A program made the translations under genes and the position numbers. This document shows, in pieces, positions 1 through 6,109 of a DNA stretch of 12,152 nucleotides. The notes beneath the pieces are model-generated. The model searched no databases, was not told the origin of the DNA, and was given only the letters and a program-made list of their open reading frames with translations. The stretch comes from Rhizosphaericola sp047606825. GTDB taxonomy: Bacteria; Bacteroidota; Bacteroidia; Chitinophagales; Chitinophagaceae. Numbering within the stretch: position 1 is the stretch's first letter; the number at the start of each line of letters is the position of its first letter. Where the stretch lies: assembly GCA_047606825.1 (NCBI GenBank), contig JASGDY010000065.1:1-12152 (forward strand), read 5' to 3'.

Positions 1-27
1 ATTTATTTTCTTCTCTTCTCCGCACAG

Positions 28-56
28 TCTCCCGCAGCGGCGGGGACTTTGCGGGA
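28..56. repeat. GC-rich inverted repeat, possible dispersed element
   Basis: The arms TCCCGCA (30-36) and TGCGGGA (50-56) are perfect inverted repeats around a 13-nt loop. A competing stem CCCGC (31-35)/GCGGG (40-44) is also possible. The core (TCTC, CGC, GG, GGACTTT) resembles 9850-9867 between bamA and the first ompH gene, which suggests a dispersed intergenic repeat. It lacks a T-tract, so it is not a typical terminator. Nothing else recognisable lies in 1-228. Confidence 0.4.
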
Positions 57-228
57 AGGGATACACGTTTTTATGTCTTGGAAGCATATAAAGCCGTACA
101 GAAAAACTTAACTCAAACAGTTTCTTAAATGCTTGCTTGCGGAAATCTATTGGATAACTCATGTCCAAAAATATAAAAAATATGACATATTTCAATGATT
201 TAACTATATATGATTCGAAAAATTAATG

Positions 229-236
229 TACGTTTG
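229..236 (+). promoter_or_regulatory. Putative -7 box TACGTTTG for the DUF3276 gene
   Basis: TACGTTTG matches the Bacteroidota housekeeping -7 consensus TAnnTTTG exactly. No TTG -33 element is visible at the expected 19-21 nt spacing. Transcription would begin near 243. That lies after the upstream in-frame ATG at 210 and before the GTG at 282, which supports the GTG start. Confidence 0.4.
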
Positions 237-281
237 TCTTCATTTTACAATAGTTCATTCAAGAAACCAAACCAGTTTATT

Positions 282-707
282 GTGCTGTACGACAACAACG
301 ACAAAAGGCAGGACAGCGTTTATAGCAAACGTATCAAAGCCGGGAAGAGAAGGACGTATTTTTTTGACATCAAGCCTACGCGTTCCAACGATTACTACCT
401 GACGATTACGGAGAGCAGGAAAAGGTTCAACGAAGATGGTTACGATAGACATAAAATATTTGTCTACAAAGAAGATTTCAACAAGTTCATCGAAGGTCTG
501 ACGGATGCCCTGGATTATGTGAAGACACAACTGATGCCAGATTTTGACTTTGATGCTTACAGCCATGAGTATGATGATGAATACCGAGAGGAATACAGTC
601 CAGCCCCGACAGCGACCATTGAGACTGCCCCCACTTCAGAATCGACGGAAGCCGTAGCCTCGCATACGACCGATGACCTGTCTTCCGAACGCGTCGATGA
701 ATGGTAG
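282..707 (+). CDS. DUF3276 / PUR-family nucleic-acid-binding protein
   Basis: This encodes a 141-residue protein from a GTG start. The core, about residues 12-82, includes SVYSKRIKAGKRRTYFFD, a DYYLTITESRKRF strand, YDRHKIFVYKEDFNKF and the end LMPDFDFD. This is the signature of the Bacteroidota DUF3276 family, related to PUR-alpha single-stranded DNA/RNA-binding proteins. The tail (about 88-141) is acidic and rich in Ser and Thr, probably disordered. The reading frame is open back to an ATG at 210 (165 residues). From memory, family members begin only about ten residues before the SVYSK motif, which fits GTG 282, and the promoter-like box at 229-236 lies between the two starts. A role in nucleic-acid binding or post-transcriptional regulation is inferred from the PUR fold; no target can be read from the sequence. 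It is probably a single-gene unit, 174 nt before rpmB. The family call is strong and the start less so. Confidence 0.88.
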   Translation: MLYDNNDKRQDSVYSKRIKAGKRRTYFFDIKPTRSNDYYLTITESRKRFNEDGYDRHKIFVYKEDFNKFIEGLTDALDYVKTQLMPDFDFDAYSHEYDDEYREEYSPAPTATIETAPTSESTEAVASHTTDDLSSERVDEW

Positions 708-831
708 TTTAAGGTAAAAGTAAAAAGTCAAAAACATAAAGCCTAAGTGCTTACCCTATTCAAACAAAGGTGGCCAGCAACCATTCTTTTATTTTATTTA
801 TATTGGATAAAGAAAAAAGTAGGTAATTATT

Positions 832-861
832 TTGTGGTTTCCGCAAAATTTACGACTTTTG
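832..861 (+). promoter_or_regulatory. Promoter of the rpmB-rpmG-DUF4295 operon
   Basis: TTG at 832-834 is followed after 19 nt by GACTTTTG at 854-861. This fits the Bacteroidota arrangement TTG-N19-21-TAnnTTTG, with one mismatch in the -7 box (G for the first T). The predicted start of transcription near 868 leaves a leader of about 14 nt before the rpmB ATG at 882. Confidence 0.55.
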
Positions 862-881
862 CCGTCCGAAAAAATTATATC

Positions 882-1118
882 ATGGCTAGAGTATGTCAGG
901 TTACAGGTAAGAAACCATTGAAAGGTCACCGCGTTTCACACTCCAATGTGAAAACCAATCGTCATTTTTTGCCTAATTTACAAAATAAAAGGTTCTATTT
1001 CGCCGAAGAGGACAAATGGGTTACCCTGAAGGTTTCCGCTGATGCTATCAGGACCATCAACAAAAATGGATTGGCCGCAGTCATCAAAGACCTTAGGGAA
1101 AAAGGAACAAAAATCTAA
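882..1118 (+). CDS. rpmB: 50S ribosomal protein L28 (bL28)
   Basis: This encodes a 78-residue basic protein starting MARVCQVTGKKPLKGHRVSH and continuing with NVKTNRHFLPNLQ, the typical N-terminal signature of bL28. bL28 binds 23S rRNA in the large subunit near the E site. The length is normal for the family. The frame is open upstream to a GTG at 747, but the added residues look like translated intergenic AT-rich DNA and would start before the predicted promoter, so ATG 882 is chosen. There is no Shine-Dalgarno sequence, as expected in Bacteroidota, where the anti-SD end of 16S rRNA is sequestered. It is the first gene of a three-gene ribosomal cluster, 29 nt before rpmG. Confidence 0.97.
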   Translation: MARVCQVTGKKPLKGHRVSHSNVKTNRHFLPNLQNKRFYFAEEDKWVTLKVSADAIRTINKNGLAAVIKDLREKGTKI

Positions 1119-1147
1119 TCTTAATCAACGTTTAAATTGCTCATATA

Positions 1148-1330
1148 ATGGCAAAGAAAGGAAACAGGGTACAGGTAATACTGGAATGTACGGAACACAA
1201 GGCAAGTGGAATGCCTGGTACCAGCCGCTATGTTACCACCAAGAACAAAAAGAACACTCCTGAAAGAATCGAGTTGAAAAAGTTCAACCCTATCTTGAAG
1301 AAAGTCACTGTCCACAAGGAAATCAAATAA
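1148..1330 (+). CDS. rpmG: 50S ribosomal protein L33 (bL33)
   Basis: This encodes a 60-residue, lysine-rich protein starting MAKKGNRVQVILECTEHK, with SRYVTTKNKKNTPERIELKKFNP, the bL33 core. bL33 sits in the large subunit near the E-site tRNA. The protein has one cysteine (Cys14) and no CxxC pairs, so it belongs to the zinc-independent (C-minus) form rather than the zinc-ribbon form. It lies 29 nt after rpmB and 62 nt before the DUF4295 gene, all on the same strand and most likely cotranscribed. Length and sequence leave little doubt. Confidence 0.97.
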   Translation: MAKKGNRVQVILECTEHKASGMPGTSRYVTTKNKKNTPERIELKKFNPILKKVTVHKEIK

Positions 1331-1392
1331 TTTCTACATCATATCCATATTGTATTGACATTGTTTGATACAGGTTTATAAAAATAATTATC

Positions 1393-1566
1393 ATGGCAAA
1401 AGCAGCTTCAAAAAACTCTAAGACCAAAGATGCGGCAGCAGCGGCTGAAGCAAAGAACTGGACAAAAGTTGTCAAGGCAGAACGTAATCCTAAAACTGGA
1501 GCTTACTCCTTCAAGGAAACGATTGTCCATAAAGAAAAGGTAAAGGATTTCTTGGCTTCGAAATAA
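1393..1566 (+). CDS. DUF4295 small ribosome-associated protein
   Basis: This short gene encodes 57 residues, starting MAKAASKNSKTKDAAAA and ending VHKEKVKDFLASK. The C-terminal half (WTKVVKAERNPKTGAYSF followed by KETIVHKEKVKDF) matches the DUF4295 family, which is found in Bacteroidota directly after rpmB and rpmG. The N-terminus is a low-complexity Lys/Ala tail of the kind that often threads into rRNA. From memory, a Bacteroidota-specific ribosomal protein named bL38 was described in a Flavobacterium ribosome structure, and I believe it is this family; I cannot check that here. A hairpin terminator follows at 1605-1634, making this the last gene of the operon. In many relatives ftsY comes next; here it does not. 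Confidence 0.9.
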   Translation: MAKAASKNSKTKDAAAAAEAKNWTKVVKAERNPKTGAYSFKETIVHKEKVKDFLASK

Positions 1567-1604
1567 GCACGGAGCAAGTTCCTTTTAACGCTTCCACGAT
1601 TTTT

Positions 1605-1634
1605 AAAGCTTTCCTCAAGGGGAAGGCTTTCTTT
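1605..1634 (+). terminator. Rho-independent terminator of the rpmB-rpmG-DUF4295 operon
   Basis: An 11-bp stem pairs 1605-1615 (AAAGCTTTCCT) with 1620-1630 (GGGAAGGCTTT) around the loop CAAG. It contains two G-T wobbles (1610/1625 and 1615/1620) and is followed by CTTTG, a short T-rich run. It lies 38 nt after the DUF4295 stop codon. On the minus strand the hairpin is followed by A residues, so it should act only on plus-strand transcripts. Confidence 0.65.
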
Positions 1635-1785
1635 GTTGTGGGGAGGCATAAAAAAGAGACGAACAATCTCCGTCGCTACAATAAATCTATCGTCGATATA
1701 ACCTTTCCGCATCTGTGTTTCGAGCCTGCACGAACCACGATGAAGCCAACAAATGGAGCGAATATGCTTGCCCTCATATATCTTT
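1635..1785. other. Convergent intergenic region with no identifiable gene
   Basis: With its flanks this belongs to a 299-nt gap between the ribosomal operon and the convergent peptidase gene. Two reading frames cross it: plus strand 1638-1820, and minus strand 1503-1841, which overlaps the end of the DUF4295 gene. Neither resembles a protein I recognise, and both run through the hairpin at 1786-1809, so I do not call them genes. The base composition is ordinary. It may be part of a dispersed non-coding repeat together with that hairpin. Confidence 0.4.
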
Positions 1786-1809
1786 TCGGTCGGTGGAGAC
1801 ACCGACCGA
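1786..1809. repeat. Perfect 10-bp hairpin, copy 1 of GGTCGGTG(TCTC)CACC element
   Basis: TCGGTCGGTG (1786-1795) and CACCGACCGA (1800-1809) form a perfect 10-bp stem with loop GAGA. A 16-nt core is repeated in inverted orientation at 3972-3987, on the far side of the peptidase gene. It lies 57 nt past the peptidase stop codon. In the peptidase direction it is followed by AAAAG rather than T residues, so it is not a standard terminator for that gene. In the plus direction TAGTATTTTAG follows, which is only moderately T-rich. Confidence 0.7.
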
Positions 1810-1865
1810 TAGTATTTTAGTGTAGGCTTTCTGCAATACAATCTTCAAATTCTCATATCACATTT

Positions 1866-3830
1866 TCAATTCCCTTTCCAAGTATTGTTACTGCGATCCA
1901 TGTCCGGCAATAGATTTTTGGGATCCAATACGACCTGCTGGATGGCGGATGTCGTTGCTACGTTAAAAGTCCATTCCGCACCGCGCTGCCAGATGTCAAC
2001 GGGCAGGTCGATATGGTGTACCTTCCCGTTTGTTTCCGTGATGTCGGCAGACACCGGCATGGGTAGTTGTTGGAGGTTGGCAATCTTGATCTGTGCGCCG
2101 TTGCTCGGATTGTTTTGTAAATAGGAGACGGACTGGACGGCCTGGTCCAGTTGCCAGTTGTGGTAAAACCAGCCATTCCAAAACCAGCTCAAATCCTCAC
2201 CCGCGCCATTGTTCATCGCTCGGAAGAAGTCTGTCGGCGATGGATGCCGGAACGCCCACTCCTTGGTATATTGGCGAAACGCATAGTCAAAACGGTCATG
2301 TCCCAATATGACTTCGCGCAACAGTACCAACCCAAACGCCGTTTTGAAATACATTAAGGGATGCACATCCTTTCCGTCCATGGCGTCGGGTGCGTCCATT
2401 ATTGTTGGTCCATTTAGTCTTTTGGCGATTTCGGGGACGATTTCTTCTGCCGGATTACCTCCTTTGGGTGCATACTCGCCGTCTCTTTTGGGTGCGAAAC
2501 GTCCGTTGGCATATTCCTCTTGTGCGTAGATGTCCACGAACGTATTGAAACCCTCGTCCATCCATGCATTTTTCCTTTCATTGGAGCCGACAATCATCGG
2601 GTACCAACTATGGCCGATCTCATGGGAAACCAACATCCACAAGTCTTTGCCGGCTGCCGACCAGTGGTCAAACGCCAACGCAGGAAACTCCATGCCGCCA
2701 ATAGGTCCGCCCACATTGGTTGCCACAGGATAGGGAAACGGGAACCAGTTTTTGGAAAAAATCTCCACGGATGCTTTCAGGTAAGCCGTCGCATTGGTCC
2801 AACCGGAGTCGCCCTTGATGCTCTCCATGGGATATACGCTCTGCGCCAGTGCCGTTTTGCCTTCTGGCAGGTTGATTTTAGCAGCGTCCCAGATGAAAGC
2901 TTTGGACATCGCCCAGGCAACATCGCGCGTGTTGTCCATTTTGAAATGCCATGTGGATGTTCCTTCTTTTTTCCTTGTGACAGACTGTTTTAAATCCTCT
3001 TTACGATGCAGCATGACCGTCGCGTCCGAATTTCTGGCTTGTTGCAGTTTGTCCAGCACGGCATCGTCCAATACCTCTTTTTCGTTCAACAATGCACCAG
3101 AACCGACGAGCAGCAATCCGCTCGGAACAGTCAGAGTGTAATCGATGTCACCATAATCCATATACATTTCTCCGCTCCCGATAAAGGGCATCGTATTCCA
3201 GCCGACGATATCGTCATACACGCACATACGCGGATACCAATAGGAAAACTCGTAGATACGGCCGCTTTTTGTATCCAGATAGCCGCTCCGGTCGCCGCCG
3301 CCGCTCTGCAACAGTGGATAGTTGTATTCGAAAGTTAGCCTAATGGAACGATGTGCCTTTAACGGCTCGTCCAGACGTATTTGCAGGCGTGTGTCTGTCA
3401 CCACATAATCCAAGGTATTTCTTTTCCCGTTATGTTCCGATTGTGCTGATTGTATGGTGAATCCATTGTGGTCAGGTATGTCTTTCTTTTCCGGATCGTT
3501 CGACAAAAGGGTGCTTCGGGAGTTCTGTTTATCAATGTTTTGGCTGAGTTCCAGCCAGAGGTAATCCAAATCATCGCTGCTGTTGTTGGTATAGTCGATC
3601 GTCACTTTTCCCGTCAAAACCATGGATGTCGTATCAAAGGAAGCAACCACCTTGTAATCCGCCCTGTTCTGCCAATAATTGGCTCCCGGCTTGCCGGAAG
3701 CACTTCGGAGTGCATTGCCGTTCGAGGTATAAAACAAGGGGTCAAAAGCAAGATGCGGGGCGTATTGCGCATGTGCCCATACGCTTGTCATTGCGGTCAA
3801 TGCAACAATACTGAATAGTCTTTTTTTCAT
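1866..3830 (-). CDS. Secreted M1-family zinc metallopeptidase
   Basis: This encodes 654 residues with an N-terminal signal peptide (MKKRLFSIVALTAMT, predicted cleavage after AHA near residue 21), so it is exported to the periplasm or beyond. Residues ~55-300 are the beta-rich N-terminal domain typical of M1 enzymes. The zinc site is HEIGH at 403-407 plus Glu426, the HExxH-18-E spacing of the family, with Glu404 as general base. Tyr494 in HPLMYFKTAFG is a good candidate for the transition-state tyrosine. The substrate motif, usually GAMEN in M1 aminopeptidases, reads GGMEFP at 378-383. Aminopeptidase activity is therefore likely but not certain, and the natural substrate is unknown. The gene is a single unit on the opposite strand from all its neighbours. 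It is flanked by inverted copies of a hairpin repeat and has its own promoter-like elements upstream. Confidence 0.93.
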   Translation of the reverse strand: MKKRLFSIVALTAMTSVWAHAQYAPHLAFDPLFYTSNGNALRSASGKPGANYWQNRADYKVVASFDTTSMVLTGKVTIDYTNNSSDDLDYLWLELSQNIDKQNSRSTLLSNDPEKKDIPDHNGFTIQSAQSEHNGKRNTLDYVVTDTRLQIRLDEPLKAHRSIRLTFEYNYPLLQSGGGDRSGYLDTKSGRIYEFSYWYPRMCVYDDIVGWNTMPFIGSGEMYMDYGDIDYTLTVPSGLLLVGSGALLNEKEVLDDAVLDKLQQARNSDATVMLHRKEDLKQSVTRKKEGTSTWHFKMDNTRDVAWAMSKAFIWDAAKINLPEGKTALAQSVYPMESIKGDSGWTNATAYLKASVEIFSKNWFPFPYPVATNVGGPIGGMEFPALAFDHWSAAGKDLWMLVSHEIGHSWYPMIVGSNERKNAWMDEGFNTFVDIYAQEEYANGRFAPKRDGEYAPKGGNPAEEIVPEIAKRLNGPTIMDAPDAMDGKDVHPLMYFKTAFGLVLLREVILGHDRFDYAFRQYTKEWAFRHPSPTDFFRAMNNGAGEDLSWFWNGWFYHNWQLDQAVQSVSYLQNNPSNGAQIKIANLQQLPMPVSADITETNGKVHHIDLPVDIWQRGAEWTFNVATTSAIQQVVLDPKNLLPDMDRSNNTWKGN

Positions 3831-3876
3831 GTTCGTGCTATAATTTCAAGAGGCTTATCGGATGAAGATAACAAGC

Positions 3877-3906
3877 CAAATATAATTGATATAGCTGTAA
3901 GCCAAA
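3877..3906 (-). promoter_or_regulatory. Promoter of the M1 peptidase gene
   Basis: Read on the minus strand, TATATTTG (3884-3877) is a perfect TAnnTTTG -7 box. It is preceded after 18 nt by TTTG (3906-3903), close to the usual 19-21 nt for the -33 element. Transcription would start near 3870, leaving a leader of about 40 nt. A second perfect -7 match, TACTTTTG (3910-3903), overlaps the -33 element but has no TTG at the right distance. Confidence 0.5.
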
Positions 3907-3970
3907 AGTAAAAAGGGTGCATTTACCTTCGGTGAGAATAGTTCAAATTTTCTTTTTTCAGAGAATACGA

Positions 3971-3992
3971 TGGTCGGTGTCTCCACCCGCCA
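3971..3992. repeat. Imperfect hairpin, copy 2 of GGTCGGTG(TCTC)CACC element
   Basis: TGGTCGGTG (3971-3979), loop TCTC, then CACCCGCCA (3984-3992) form a 9-position stem with one C-C mismatch and one T-G wobble. The 16-nt core at 3972-3987 is the exact reverse complement of 1792-1807. Similarity extends outside the hairpin: both copies, read in the same sense, have ATACnAT before it and GAAAA followed closely by TATGA after it. The element therefore seems to be roughly 40-45 nt long. Confidence 0.6.
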
Positions 3993-4067
3993 GCGAAAAT
4001 ATGAAGTGTACCCAGTAAAAATAGGATGGTATTGATGTCGGCTGGCGCGTGGCGGGTACGTTTTACT
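3986..4067. repeat. Overlapping inverted repeats upstream of nadK
   Basis: Four perfect inverted pairs are interleaved here: CCCGCCA (3986-3992)/TGGCGGG (4050-4056), CGCCAGC (3988-3994)/GCTGGCG (4041-4047), GTACCC (4008-4013)/GGGTAC (4054-4059) and AGTAAAA (4014-4020)/TTTTACT (4061-4067). They cannot all form at once. The region 3831-4149 otherwise holds the peptidase promoter and no gene. No clear TAnnTTTG promoter for nadK is visible; the nearest is the imperfect TAATATTG at 4111-4118. Confidence 0.4.
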
Positions 4068-4149
4068 TTACCTTTTTCTTTTTGGCTTAGCTCCGCACCC
4101 GAAAATGGGTTAATATTGCATTTCTGTAATAGACGTTCAAAAAAAGGTT

Positions 4150-5022
4150 ATGATTATTGCAATCTACAGCAGGGGGCTGACTCGCGAGCAAAAACCTGTG
4201 CTCGACCAGTTGATAGGCTGTCTGCAAAAATACAACGCTCGTATTTGGATTTTCAATGCGCTCCTGGAACAGTACCCTGAACTCGCGCAGGACGATTTTG
4301 CCGTGTTTGGCGGTTACCACGACTTGCCTTCCGATACCAAGGCGCTGGTCAGCCTGGGCGGCGACGGTACTATACTGGATGCGGTGACGATTGTGCGTAA
4401 CAAACATATTCCCATACTGGGTATCAACATGGGGCGGTTAGGTTTCCTGGCGAGTGTCAACAGCAACGAAATTGTGCGGGCTGCGGACGCGTTGGCACAG
4501 GGTTCATATATTGTGGATCATCGCAGTCTGCTGCATATAGAAGGTTCGCGGGAGATTTTTGGGGACGTTCCTTTTGGGCTGAACGACTTTGCGATACTGA
4601 AGCAGGACATTGCGCCGATGATTAAGATCCACACCTATCTTAACGGCGAGCTACTCAACATCTACTGGTCGGATGGATTGATCGTTGCGACGCCCACGGG
4701 TTCCACCGCGTACAATCTCAGTTGTAGCGGGCCTCTTGTCTTTCCCAATACTTCCAGTTTTGTCATAACGCCGATAGCTCCCCACCAGTTGAATGTGCGT
4801 CCCATACTGATACCGGACGGCAGCGTCATCTCCTTCCAGGTGGAATCCCGTTCCAACACATATATCTGTTCGCTTGACGCGAGACGCGAAATAGTAACAA
4901 AGGATGTGCAGATTTCCATAAGAAAGGAGGCGTTTCAGGTCGGTATTGTCCGTTTGGAGGACAGCACGTTCTTGACTACCTTGCGCAACAAGCTGGACTG
5001 GGGTGTTGACAAAAGAAATTGA
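4150..5022 (+). CDS. nadK: NAD kinase
   Basis: This encodes a 290-residue cytoplasmic enzyme that phosphorylates NAD+ to NADP+ using ATP or polyphosphate. The family landmarks are in order: the GGDGT loop at residues 70-74, GINMGRLGFL at 91-100, the N-D pair at 145-146 (GLNDFAI), the glycine/threonine-rich DGLIVATPTGSTAYNLSCSGP stretch at 175-195, and ITPIAPH at 206-212. Length is normal. The ATG at 4150 gives the expected start just before the first beta strand (MIIAIYSRG). It starts a plus-strand run of envelope genes, with 150 nt before the DUF6089 gene. No terminator of good quality follows it, so read-through into the next gene is possible. Confidence 0.97.
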   Translation: MIIAIYSRGLTREQKPVLDQLIGCLQKYNARIWIFNALLEQYPELAQDDFAVFGGYHDLPSDTKALVSLGGDGTILDAVTIVRNKHIPILGINMGRLGFLASVNSNEIVRAADALAQGSYIVDHRSLLHIEGSREIFGDVPFGLNDFAILKQDIAPMIKIHTYLNGELLNIYWSDGLIVATPTGSTAYNLSCSGPLVFPNTSSFVITPIAPHQLNVRPILIPDGSVISFQVESRSNTYICSLDARREIVTKDVQISIRKEAFQVGIVRLEDSTFLTTLRNKLDWGVDKRN

Positions 5023-5155
5023 GCCGGAAAGCAAGACAAACGGTACGTTCTTTGTTTGGAATTTCACTACCCGTGTTGTTATCGTTTTGGACGGGCAATT
5101 GTGTGTTGGTAAGGGCATCGGCCCGATATGTCGTCTGTGAATGCAAAATTTAATA

Positions 5156-5163
5156 TACGTTTG
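5156..5163 (+). promoter_or_regulatory. Putative -7 box TACGTTTG at the DUF6089 gene
   Basis: TACGTTTG is an exact TAnnTTTG match ending 6 nt before ATG 5170 and 9 nt before ATG 5173. A weak CTG (5135-5137) lies 18 nt upstream in the -33 position. If the box is used, the transcript would have almost no leader. It also lies downstream of the ATG at 5128, which argues against that start. Confidence 0.35.
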
Positions 5164-5172
5164 AAAACTATG

Positions 5173-6054
5173 ATGTTAAAAAAAATAACTGTTCTGGCAA
5201 TGGCAGCACTTGTACATGTCGGTATCAAGGCACAGATGTATGAAAGCTACCAACACAAGGGAGAGATTGGTGTGGGAATCGGTGTGGGTAACTATTTCGG
5301 CGACCTCAACCCCCACGAAAATTTCAAACGGATGAGGCCTGCTGTCAACCTGTATTACCAGTACTATATCAATAACTACGTAGGTATCAAGCTGTCGGGT
5401 CTGTACACCAGGTTGGGTAATTCGGATGTACACAATAAAGATTCGGCATATCTGGTACGCAACCTCAGTTTCAATACCGATGTATGGGAGCTGACACTGA
5501 ACGGTACGTTTAACTTTTTTAAGTTCTTGCCGGGGATAGAGGGGCATCGCTTTACGCCGTATATTTCTGCCGGTGTCGGCATTTTTAACTACAATCCTTT
5601 TGCTTACCTCAACGTGGACGGTAAGAATGAAAAGATATATCTGAGGCCGCTGGGGACAGAAGGGCAAAAAAGTACAACGCCGCACGACGGCAAAAAATAT
5701 GGTTCCGTGGCGTTGGCGTTTCCGTTGGCATTTGGTGTCAAATATGCCGTTACCGAAAACTGGAACGTGTTTGCGGAAGTTGGTTACCGATTTACGACTA
5801 CGGACTATCTGGACGACGTCAGCACTACCTATGCAGGCGCGGCCGCTTTTCAGGCCTCCAATTACAATGGTACCACCAAAGAATTATGGTATGCCCAGCA
5901 GTTGCAGGATAGGAGCGGGGAAGTCGTGGCAGAGCCCATTGGCAATGCTGGTTATGCCAGGGGTAACAGTCGGGCCAAAGACAGCTACCTGATCGGCCTT
6001 ATCGGTGTTTCTTTCAATATAAATGGATACAAGTGTCCGCCTTCCCGGCAGTAA
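5173..6054 (+). CDS. DUF6089-type outer-membrane beta-barrel protein
   Basis: This encodes 293 residues with a signal peptide (MLKKITVLAMAALVHVGIKA, cleavage before Gln21). The mature part is built of alternating aromatic and glycine-rich strands, such as GEIGVGIGVGNYFGDLNP, FTPYISAGVGIFNYNPFAYLN, FGVKYAVTENWNVFAEVGYRF and the final LIGLIGVSFNINGY, the pattern of a small outer-membrane barrel. The GNYFGDLNP start and the position between nadK and uppS/bamA match the Bacteroidota family annotated DUF6089. Its function is unknown; possible roles are envelope structure or assembly, judged only from the neighbours. ATG 5170 directly precedes 5173 and is an equal alternative. The longer ATG 5128 form would bury the signal peptide behind about 15 residues and is less likely. 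It ends 55 nt before uppS. Confidence 0.85.
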   Translation: MLKKITVLAMAALVHVGIKAQMYESYQHKGEIGVGIGVGNYFGDLNPHENFKRMRPAVNLYYQYYINNYVGIKLSGLYTRLGNSDVHNKDSAYLVRNLSFNTDVWELTLNGTFNFFKFLPGIEGHRFTPYISAGVGIFNYNPFAYLNVDGKNEKIYLRPLGTEGQKSTTPHDGKKYGSVALAFPLAFGVKYAVTENWNVFAEVGYRFTTTDYLDDVSTTYAGAAAFQASNYNGTTKELWYAQQLQDRSGEVVAEPIGNAGYARGNSRAKDSYLIGLIGVSFNINGYKCPPSRQ

Positions 6055-6080
6055 TAGCTTTATTCATCCATACTTTTTCT

Positions 6081-6088
6081 TACTTTTG
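6081..6088 (+). promoter_or_regulatory. Putative -7 box TACTTTTG for uppS
   Basis: TACTTTTG is an exact TAnnTTTG match and is followed by CGCG. The -33 region has only TTTA near 6059-6062. Transcription near 6095 would give a leader of about 15 nt before ATG 6110. This suggests that uppS, and possibly bamA and the genes after it, can be transcribed separately from nadK. Confidence 0.5.
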
Positions 6089-6109
6089 CGCGCCTAAGGA
6101 CAGCAATAG

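Noticed and set aside
728..800. Possible terminator after the DUF3276 gene (AAGC/GCTT near 739-752 and T-rich DNA near 785-800)
   Set aside because: The stems are only 3-4 bp and separated from the T-rich run; too weak to annotate.
747..881. Upstream in-frame GTG extension of rpmB
   Set aside because: It encodes intergenic-like residues, starts before the predicted promoter, and would add 45 residues to a protein of conserved length.
1355..1382. TTGACA-N16-TATAAA, a near-perfect E. coli type sigma-70 promoter between rpmG and the DUF4295 gene
   Set aside because: Bacteroidota housekeeping promoters use TTG and TAnnTTTG, so an E. coli style match in AT-rich spacer is probably chance. The genes are most likely cotranscribed.
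1503..1841. Minus-strand frame of 112 codons and plus-strand frame 1638-1820 of 60 codons
   Set aside because: Neither looks like a known protein; both run through a perfect hairpin, and the minus frame overlaps the DUF4295 gene antisense.
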